Below, piece by piece: positions 58,362-64,000 of a stretch of DNA of 64,000 nucleotides (the first letter of the stretch is position 1; each line of letters opens with the position of its first letter). Under the pieces are notes generated by a model that searched no databases, was not told where the DNA came from, and worked only from the letters and a program-made list of their open reading frames with translations. The translations under genes and the position numbers were made by a program. The stretch is from Ectobacillus polymachus (GTDB lineage Bacteria; Bacillota; Bacilli; Bacillales; Bacillaceae_G), in contig NZ_JBLREB010000001.1 in the NCBI RefSeq assembly GCF_048159605.1, forward strand, positions 682,001 to 746,000, written 5' to 3'.

Positions 58362-59553
58362 TCAACTCTTTCTAAAACGACTGAAGCATGAAGTATTCGA
58401 GAAATGGAAATCTATTCGCTCGGTTGTAGATTGGACGATTGCATTATATGCAGTTGTACCAACCTTATTTTTTGCCGGTATGTATTATCATTCTCTTTGG
58501 ACATCCCTTCCAACATGGATGATGCACATTCCACTAGTTGTTTTCATACTATTGTTATTTATTATTCTATCACTTGGTACGGTTCGTTCTTTTTTAGAGG
58601 ATGCGGATAGCTTATTTCTCATGCAAAACAAATTCTTTGTATCTAGGATTGTACAGAATGGCATCATCTATTCTACTGTTGTTTTAGCATGTGAAAGCAT
58701 ACTCGCTATAGTTGTTCTATTGCCGCTTCTTCGAGTTGGATATGCATTCTCAGTTAGTAAGATTCTTCTATTAGGTTTCCTTCTTTTTAGTATTACGTTG
58801 TTACAACAATTTTTGCGTCGTTTCATTTCTGTCCGTATACAGAACAACTGGGAGTTAACTATTGTAAGGTCGACTGGTACTATTCTTATGATTATTCTCC
58901 TTTTGTTTGAAATATATATATTCCTTGTTTTTTCCTATCTTAGTGGTTTCTTTCTTATTCTTCATTTGATAGCAATTTCCTTTTTTATAAAGGATCGGTT
59001 ACAATTTCATCGGTTTTTTCTGAGTGAAATTGAAGAAGAAAGAAAAGCAGCTATGAGTATTCTCTCATTCATAATTAGAAGTGGTGGTCATGTTCAGCAA
59101 TCCAGTACTAGCATAAAACCAAGGCTGTTTCCGAAATCAAAGAGATTATGGAAAAAGGAAGATCGTATTCATTATGTGACAGAGGCGTTTATCAAACAGT
59201 ATATTCGAAATCCACTTCATATACGATTTTATTTAATGGTTACGATGTATAGTTCGGTTATTATATTCATTGCTCCATGGTGGCTTACTCTTCTCATGTT
59301 GTTATTTGTCATATTTGCCCTATATAAACAGATGGATGAGAAGTGGACTGTGTTTGCAAATCATATATGGGTACGTTTACATGTAGAGCAAGGAGAAGTT
59401 TTGTTTAGTCGTGCAAAAGCTATTACATTTATGTGTATTCCTGCAGTTATTTGGTACGGTATTATTTCGCTAAGCATTGTGAATGTAGCGATTGCTGCTA
59501 TTATTTTTCTCTTACTCATTGCCATTGGTATTCGGTATATTTTATTTCCATAA
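58354..59553 (+). CDS. EcsB-like ABC transporter membrane protein
   Basis: A 399-residue polytopic protein. It starts at ATG 58354, overlapping the ATPase stop by eight bases; GTG 58345 is possible. The N-terminus 'NQLFLKRLKHEVFEKWKSIR' followed by 'VVDWTIALYAVVPTLFF' strongly resembles EcsB. About nine hydrophobic segments are present, with a cytoplasmic Lys/Arg-rich loop near residues 240-275. EcsAB affects secretion, sporulation and intramembrane proteolysis in B. subtilis. The cargo of this copy is unknown. Confidence 0.82.
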   Translation: MHNQLFLKRLKHEVFEKWKSIRSVVDWTIALYAVVPTLFFAGMYYHSLWTSLPTWMMHIPLVVFILLLFIILSLGTVRSFLEDADSLFLMQNKFFVSRIVQNGIIYSTVVLACESILAIVVLLPLLRVGYAFSVSKILLLGFLLFSITLLQQFLRRFISVRIQNNWELTIVRSTGTILMIILLLFEIYIFLVFSYLSGFFLILHLIAISFFIKDRLQFHRFFLSEIEEERKAAMSILSFIIRSGGHVQQSSTSIKPRLFPKSKRLWKKEDRIHYVTEAFIKQYIRNPLHIRFYLMVTMYSSVIIFIAPWWLTLLMLLFVIFALYKQMDEKWTVFANHIWVRLHVEQGEVLFSRAKAITFMCIPAVIWYGIISLSIVNVAIAAIIFLLLIAIGIRYILFP

Positions 59554-59666
59554 TCCCCTTTCCCTCTATTCATACGATATTATTAAAACTTTATGAAATT
59601 TCATCTTTTTTCACCCATTCGCAGTGGAAAAGTTGTATTCTTGTTTTTAATAATAATTAAAAAAAT

Positions 59667-59702
59667 ATGAAAAAGCCTTCTCATTTAAGGAGGATTTTTC
59701 AT
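59667..59702 (+). terminator. terminator of the T4SS/EcsAB-like operon
   Basis: ATGAAAAA.CCT.CT pairs with AG.AGG.TTTTTCAT about 115 bases after the EcsB-like stop. Confidence 0.7.
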
Positions 59703-59750
59703 AAAATTAAGCAATACATGGAATGAAGAGGTCGAAAGGGGTTGACCTAC

Positions 59751-60323
59751 ATGTTGAAAATGCTAAAAAAAGCTCTTGTTGTCATCATTACGGTGTGCAC
59801 ATTTGGTATTGTCACACCACCAGCTTCTTTATTAAATCCTACTAGGACGGATAAATCAAAAGCTAATGTAGAGCAAGTTCCGCAGGTAATAGTAGAGGAA
59901 AAGAAAGATGATATATCAGCTGAATCTTTCATTACTTACGCTGTGGGAGAAGCTGAGAGACAAACAAAAGAAAAATTCGGATCAAAAATTAGCCCTGTTA
60001 TTGGTACAAAATTTGATGATACGATTTTACCAAAAGTAACAGATATGATTACATCGTTTGCTAACCAGCAATCATTACAAACATTTTCAAATTTAGCTGT
60101 ATCTCAATATCCTAAGGGCGGAGAAAATGAAAAAATTTTACATATATATGATATATGTACGAACGAAGATTTATTGCGTTTTCATGTAAGAAGGGATCAT
60201 CCACCTAAAGATGGATATTATTTTGACTTTCATTATCATACAGCCCAAGACAATTTCGTAGCACATCACGAATTAGGGACGATTTACTGGGGTAAAAACC
60301 AGCCTCCACAATGGTTGTCCTAA
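59751..60323 (+). CDS. ypjP: YpjP-family protein
   Basis: A 190-residue protein with an N-terminal hydrophobic segment (about 8-24) and an extracellular domain with 'ESFITYAVGEAERQTKEKFG', 'YDICTNEDLLRFHVRRDHPP' and 'DGYYFDFHYHTAQDNF'. This is YpjP, which in B. subtilis lies directly before the thymidylate synthase gene, as here. Function unknown. I start it at ATG 59751; TTG 59742 would touch the AAAGGGG site. Confidence 0.82.
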   Translation: MLKMLKKALVVIITVCTFGIVTPPASLLNPTRTDKSKANVEQVPQVIVEEKKDDISAESFITYAVGEAERQTKEKFGSKISPVIGTKFDDTILPKVTDMITSFANQQSLQTFSNLAVSQYPKGGENEKILHIYDICTNEDLLRFHVRRDHPPKDGYYFDFHYHTAQDNFVAHHELGTIYWGKNQPPQWLS

Positions 60324-60352
60324 AAGGCAAGTTTAATGCTTGTCTTTTTTTT
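60323..60352 (+). terminator. terminator of ypjP
   Basis: AAGGCAAG/CTTGTCTT stem with T8 overlapping the stop codon. Confidence 0.7.
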
Positions 60353-60491
60353 GCCTAAACACAAGGGAATTTTAGGAAAAATGGAAATGAGCGAATCTTT
60401 GGTTTCTAGGGGAGCCTGAATTTCAATTCTTTTCATTTGTTTGTTTCTGTTGTAAAGTAAAACAAGCAAGTGTTTGGGAGGAGATTTATAT

Positions 60492-61286
60492 ATGAAACAA
60501 TATTTACAACTGATGCAGGATATTTTAGACAATGGCATCCAGAAGGGAGATCGTACGGGTACAGGAACGATTTCTACATTTGCTCGTCAAATGAGATTTG
60601 ATTTGTCTGAAGGATTTCCGGTTGTTACGACAAAAAAGCTTCATTTACGCTCTATCATTTATGAACTCCTTTGGTTTTTAAAAGGAGATTCAAATATATC
60701 TTATCTTAAAGAAAATGGCGTTTCTATTTGGGATGAATGGGCAGATGAAGAAGGCAATCTTGGCCCTGTTTACGGGAAGCAGTGGCGAGCATGGGAAACG
60801 CCAGATGGGAAAGTGATTGATCAAATTTCGGAAGTGATTCAACAAATAAAGAACAATCCAAATTCCAGACGATTGCTTGTAAATGCATGGAATGTGGGAG
60901 AAATTAGTAAGATGGCACTTCCACCTTGTCATTATTCGTTCCAGTTTTATGTTGCAGATGGAAAACTTTCTTGTATGCTAAATCAGCGTTCGGCAGACTT
61001 TTTCTTAGGTGTTCCTTTTAATATTGCTAGCTATGCATTGTTAACCCATATGATTGCTCAGCAATGTGATTTAGAGGTTGGAGAGTTTATTTGGTCAGGT
61101 GGAGATGTTCATCTGTACGCGAATCATTTGGAACAAGCTAAGCTACAACTGACGCGTAAACCTTATCCATTGCCAAAGCTAGTAATAAAGAGAAAGCCAG
61201 CGTCGATTTTTGATTATCAATACGAAGATTTTGAATTGGTGGGTTATGAATCGCATCCTCTTATTAAAGCACCAGTATCTGTATGA
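60492..61286 (+). CDS. thyA: thymidylate synthase
   Basis: A 264-residue ThyA-type enzyme that makes dTMP from dUMP and methylene-THF. It has 'DRTGTGTISTFARQMRFDLS' (phosphate-binding Arg), the catalytic Cys in 'LPPCHYSFQFYV' (Cys146), 'NQRSADFFLGVPFNIASYAL' and the C-terminal 'IKAPVSV'. The size equals B. subtilis ThyB. ATG 60492 lies nine bases after GGGAGGAG. It converges on dfrA, which restores the dihydrofolate it produces. Confidence 0.95.
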   Translation: MKQYLQLMQDILDNGIQKGDRTGTGTISTFARQMRFDLSEGFPVVTTKKLHLRSIIYELLWFLKGDSNISYLKENGVSIWDEWADEEGNLGPVYGKQWRAWETPDGKVIDQISEVIQQIKNNPNSRRLLVNAWNVGEISKMALPPCHYSFQFYVADGKLSCMLNQRSADFFLGVPFNIASYALLTHMIAQQCDLEVGEFIWSGGDVHLYANHLEQAKLQLTRKPYPLPKLVIKRKPASIFDYQYEDFELVGYESHPLIKAPVSV

Positions 61287-61288
61287 AT

Positions 61289-61321
61289 AAAAGCACCAAA
61301 GCATCGCTTTGGTGCTTTTTT
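61289..61321. terminator. bidirectional terminator between thyA and dfrA
   Basis: Perfect stem AAAAGCACCAAAGC/GCTTTGGTGCTTTT with T-run, three bases after the thyA stop. Confidence 0.9.
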
Positions 61322-61346
61322 GTGAATAGAAAATGAAAAAAGCACG

Positions 61347-61841
61347 CTAGTTTTGTTGTTTACGTTCCAATACATAAAAGGTATGTGGGTATTTGTTTTT
61401 TTCATCCACAATACCCTCTTCCTTAGATAATATCTTCCATTCCTCCTTGTTATAGGGCGGAAAATAGGTATCTCCTTCAAATGTCTGATGGATTAACGTT
61501 ATGTACATTTTGCTAATGTATGGGAAAAAAAGCTTATATATTTCAGCTCCTCCAAATATAAATATTTCTCTTGGGTCATGTTGAAACGCAGAAACGACTT
61601 CATCAACGGAATGCATAACTACACATCCAGGTATGGATACATTACTATTCCTTGTTAATACAACATTTAATCGGTTTGGAAGTGGCTTTCCAATCGATTC
61701 AAAGTTCTTTCTGCCTAGTACGATAACATTCGAAGTCGTTAGTGCTTTGACTTTTTTTAAGTCACTTGATAAGTGCCAAGGTAAGGTATTGTTCTTACCT
61801 ATTAATTGATTTTCATCCATAGCTACAATAAGTGAGAACAT
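61347..61841 (-). CDS. dfrA: dihydrofolate reductase
   Basis: A 164-residue DHFR. It has 'LIVAMDENQLIGKNNTLPWH' (Met20 loop), 'VIVLGRKNFESIGKPLPNRL' (NADPH-binding) and 'REIFIFGGAEIYKLFFPYIS'. The active-site acid is in 'LSSDLKKVK'. It is transcribed toward thyA on the opposite strand, whereas in B. subtilis I recall the two genes being co-directional. GGAG lies upstream of ATG 61841. Confidence 0.93.
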   Translation of the reverse strand: MFSLIVAMDENQLIGKNNTLPWHLSSDLKKVKALTTSNVIVLGRKNFESIGKPLPNRLNVVLTRNSNVSIPGCVVMHSVDEVVSAFQHDPREIFIFGGAEIYKLFFPYISKMYITLIHQTFEGDTYFPPYNKEEWKILSKEEGIVDEKNKYPHTFYVLERKQQN

Positions 61842-61931
61842 TGCTAGAAACTCCTTTTAGAAAAATAGTCATACTTTGTTTACAAGTATACATGAATAGG
61901 ATAGTAAAACGATAGAGGTAGGAGGAAAAAT

Positions 61932-61970
61932 AAAACTCCCACATCTGAGAAGGGATTGTAGGAGTTCTAA
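61932..61970 (-). terminator. weak hairpin downstream of the 3D-domain gene
   Basis: AAAACTCC and GGAGTTCT arms around a 21-base loop; weak. Confidence 0.35.
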
Positions 61971-62029
61971 GAATAATTTCGTATTACATTGATGAATGAA
62001 TGTAATTACCATAAATTTAGCTTCTATCT

Positions 62030-62668
62030 TTATAGGGGGGTTAATATCTTAACTTGAATAGTACGAACACCCCATTCATTCATCTGTTCTTTATTATCCA
62101 TAAATATATCAATACGATCTCCATGAATTGCACTACCTGTATCTATTGCTTTTGCATAGCCATATCCTTCAACCCATACTGTGCTCCCAAGCGGGATTAC
62201 ATCTGGATCTACTGCAATTACCTTTGCATTTGGATTATCAGTTAGACTATAGCCTGTTTTCGTTAATACTTTTCCTTGGTATGTCCCACCATTTTCAGCA
62301 GGATCAGCTGAATAAGCAGTGGCCGTAACATGAATAGTACGAACAGAAGCGGATTCATCACTAGAAGAAAAGGAGACTCCAGCTTGTTCTAATTTTTGCT
62401 GTGAATCTTGTAGTTGCTGCGTGATTTGCTTTATTTCAGAATCCTTATCCTGATCAGTATGCTTCAGTTGATCTGCTTGCTGAGTAAGGACCTGTATTCT
62501 TCGTTCTAAATCATCATTTTTTTGTTGTAATTCGCTTTGCATTTCTTGGTGCTGTTGCTTTGCCTCATCATACTGGCTTTGAACGGTTACAGTCGCTCCT
62601 CCAAATCCTAATGCCAAGATTAGCGTAGGGATCATTCGCATCGACATAAATCGTTTTATTATTCGCAA
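62030..62668 (-). CDS. secreted coiled-coil protein with 3D domain
   Basis: A 212-residue protein. I start it at TTG 62668, six bases after AAAGGTG (ATG 62674 lies too close). An N-terminal membrane segment (about 10-27) is followed by a Gln/Glu-rich coiled coil (about 30-95) and a C-terminal 3D domain (about 108-212). The three Asp blocks are visible in 'ATAYSADPAENGGTYQG', 'VIAVDPDVIPLGSTVWV' and 'AIDTGSAIHGDRIDIFMDN'. This is an MltA/RpfB-like fold expected to cleave or bind cell wall, as in YabE/YorM-type proteins. Confidence 0.85.
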   Translation of the reverse strand: MRIIKRFMSMRMIPTLILALGFGGATVTVQSQYDEAKQQHQEMQSELQQKNDDLERRIQVLTQQADQLKHTDQDKDSEIKQITQQLQDSQQKLEQAGVSFSSSDESASVRTIHVTATAYSADPAENGGTYQGKVLTKTGYSLTDNPNAKVIAVDPDVIPLGSTVWVEGYGYAKAIDTGSAIHGDRIDIFMDNKEQMNEWGVRTIQVKILTPL

Positions 62669-62857
62669 GAGCATCACCTTTCATAGGAATATTTACCATC
62701 CTTGTGCATAAAAGGATATGAGATGTAATGGATTATAGCAAGCAAAGTAATTGAATTGTTAAGGGAATGTTACCGGGGTAATAATTATGTAATATATTTG
62801 ATTCCCTTGACATGAAAGGAATAGGATTATTGTCGAAATTAGGAGGGTAATCAAAGA

Positions 62858-62917
62858 ATGAAGCGTATTTTTTTACAAATTAATATCATAAAAATTAAAA
62901 ATAAATATGAAGTGTAA
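62858..62917 (+). CDS. possible 19-residue peptide
   Basis: AGGAGGGT lies 10 bases before ATG 62858; the frame ends at TAA 62915-62917. The product is Lys/Ile-rich. It could be a small leader or chance in AT-rich DNA. Confidence 0.25.
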   Translation: MKRIFLQINIIKIKNKYEV

Positions 62918-62920
62918 TAG

Positions 62921-62947
62921 TTGACATTCGTATTATATTTTTATAAA
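62921..62947 (+). promoter_or_regulatory. probable azoreductase promoter
   Basis: TTGACA at 62921-62926 and TATAAA at 62942-62947, spacer 15 (short), about 90 bases before the azoreductase start. Confidence 0.45.
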
Positions 62948-62985
62948 CTTACTAAAGTAATGTAAGTAAATAAATTTTTACTTAT
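62947..62985. promoter_or_regulatory. inverted repeats upstream of the azoreductase gene (operator candidate)
   Basis: ACTTAC-N9-GTAAGT (62947-62967), containing TTACT-AA-AGTAA, is followed by AAGTAAA-N-TTTACTT (about 62964-62985). The repeats start at the -10 region, as expected for a MarR/DUF24-type repressor such as YodB. Confidence 0.5.
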
Positions 62986-63034
62986 ATTTCTTAAATTAAA
63001 GATTTTATTTTACATTAAGTAGGGAGAGAAAAAC

Positions 63035-63670
63035 ATGGCAAACGTTCTATTTATTACTGGAAACCCAAATCCATCAACAGCATCTTACGGTATGGCTGTT
63101 GGCGAAGAATTTATCAAAGCATACAAAGAAGCAAATCCATCTGATGAAGTAATAACAGTTGATTTGTTTAAAACGAATGTACCATTCATAGATGGTGAAG
63201 TATTAGAAGCATGGGGTAAACTAGGTTCAGGTGTTTCTTTTACAGAACTTAGCACAAGTCAACAAGAAAAAATTAGTGCAATGAATACAAATCTTGAACA
63301 ATTTAAGAATGCAGATCGTTATGTATTTGTAACACCTATGTGGAATTTAAGCTATCCTCCAGTTGTTAAAGCATACATTGATAATCTTTGCATAGCTGGA
63401 CAAACATTTAAATATACTGCAAATGGTCCTGTTGGTCTTCTTGAAGGGAAAAAAGCTCTTCATATTCAAGGTGCTGGCGGCGTATATTCTGAAGGTCCTG
63501 CAACAGGTTTTGATCATGGACATAATCACTTACAAGCAATTATAGGTTTTATGGGTGTTACAGATTTTGAATATTTACCAGTAGAAGGTATGAATGCAAC
63601 ACCTGATCAAGCACCAGAAATTAAAGAAAAAGCAATCGAAGCTGCAAAAGAACTAGCAAAACGCTGGTAA
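63035..63670 (+). CDS. azoR: FMN-dependent NADH-azoreductase
   Basis: A 211-residue flavodoxin-fold quinone/azo reductase. 'VLFITGNPNPSTASYGMAVG' (FMN phosphate loop), 'FVTPMWNLSYPPVVKAYIDN' (about 98-117) and 'LHIQGAGGVYSEGPATGFDH' follow the AzoR family. These proteins protect against quinones and azo dyes by two-electron reduction. GGGAGAG lies upstream of ATG 63035. Inverted repeats upstream suggest repression relieved by electrophiles. Confidence 0.92.
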   Translation: MANVLFITGNPNPSTASYGMAVGEEFIKAYKEANPSDEVITVDLFKTNVPFIDGEVLEAWGKLGSGVSFTELSTSQQEKISAMNTNLEQFKNADRYVFVTPMWNLSYPPVVKAYIDNLCIAGQTFKYTANGPVGLLEGKKALHIQGAGGVYSEGPATGFDHGHNHLQAIIGFMGVTDFEYLPVEGMNATPDQAPEIKEKAIEAAKELAKRW

Positions 63671-63749
63671 TCATATAACGTAAATCCCAGTCGTATATCT
63701 AGCTATCAAGCTGGGGATAAGAGCAAAATGGTTACGATACATTGTAAAT

Positions 63750-63800
63750 GAGGATGAAAACAAAGTAAGTAAGCTATGCTTTGTTTCATCCTCGTTTTTG
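63750..63800 (+). terminator. terminator of azoR
   Basis: GAGGATGAAA.CAAAG pairs with CTTTG.TTTCATCCTC, followed by a T-rich stretch. Confidence 0.85.
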
Positions 63801-63868
63801 TTTTTTCTTCTTTTTACATAAAGAGTCTTGTATAATGGACACGAATGTATGTTATTTGGGGGTCTATT

Positions 63869-64000
63869 ATGTTTCGTACTATATTTGCTGTAATTAGAAT
63901 TATTATTCTTGTATTTGGGACAGTTCCGGGTTTAATTCGGTATAAGAGGTTACCAGCCACGCTTTCTCCAGAAGAAAAGGATAGAATTGTCCATCATGTA
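63869..64000 (+). CDS. probable 1-acylglycerol-3-phosphate acyltransferase, partial (5' end)
   Basis: The first 44 codons run off the window. TTTGGGGG precedes ATG 63869. The text has an N-terminal hydrophobic segment ('TIFAVIRIIILVFGTVPGLI') and 'RYKRLPATLSPEEKDRIVHH', which recalls the start of a PlsC-type acyltransferase common in the B. cereus group. The catalytic HxxxxD is outside the window, so the call is tentative. Confidence 0.5.
   Translation, partial: MFRTIFAVIRIIILVFGTVPGLIRYKRLPATLSPEEKDRIVHHV

Overview
The window is low-GC Firmicute DNA and almost certainly comes from the Bacillus cereus group. The support is two full-length copies of a ~155-bp repeat that I recognise as bcr1, a group-specific element, together with many sporulation genes (CotH kinase and its CotG/ExsB-like partners, a YjcZ peptide, SpoIIP, GerW/YtfJ), B. 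subtilis-like operons (glnQHMP, fruRKA, azlCD, ypjP-thyA) and strong AGGAGG ribosome-binding sites. I cannot name the species. No rRNA, tRNA, CRISPR array, phage or complete insertion sequence was seen.

Layout. 1-4.4 kb: an ApbE/FMN-binding flavinylation pair, then the glutamine ABC importer glnQHMP (minus strand), whose ATPase gene seems to use a non-standard start codon. 4.6-10.2 kb: a heavy-metal ATPase remnant, a YkvI-type membrane protein and the fructose operon fruR-fruK-fruA with a likely CcpA site in its promoter. 10.2-17.9 kb: small hypotheticals, a COG0523 GTPase, a VOC protein, an ArsR/MFS-efflux pair with an inverted-repeat operator, a TIGR03943 protein, a small HD hydrolase and ogt. 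18-20.8 kb: a spore-coat cluster of two CotG/ExsB-like basic repeat proteins divergent from the CotH kinase, all with sigma-K-like promoters. 20.9-34.7 kb: DedA, AzlCD, bcr1 copies, YjcZ, an atypical SDR, SpoIIP, NfeD plus SPFH, GerW, a methyltransferase, Fhs, a DEAD-box helicase and glutathione peroxidase. 34.9-38.4 kb: an RsbT-like kinase coupled to a histidine kinase-RsbR-STAS fusion, a likely spore-coat gene and an HD-hydrolase pseudogene. 38.4-51.8 kb: YfmR, a Bax-inhibitor-like protein, YlmA, SsbB, CvfC, bacilliredoxin, pirin, PPK2, Nudix and a MacB-type ABC pair. 52-59.6 kb: a compact type IV secretion-like operon followed by an EcsAB-type ABC pair. 59.7-64 kb: ypjP-thyA, convergent dfrA, a 3D-domain protein, an azoreductase with inverted-repeat operators, and the start of a probable acyltransferase.

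The most interesting parts are: (i) the T4SS-like operon, which has VirB2, PrgI, VirB4, CwlT, VirB8-like and VirB6-like genes but no relaxase, coupling protein or integrase in view, joined to an ABC transporter; (ii) the histidine kinase-stressosome fusion with its own RsbT; (iii) a Ser-Lys-His hexapeptide-repeat protein beside the CotH kinase that probably phosphorylates it; and (iv) two genes with good ribosome-binding sites but no ATG/GTG/TTG start. All identifications were made by reading translated sequence. No database search was run, and symbols are given only where family and context agree.
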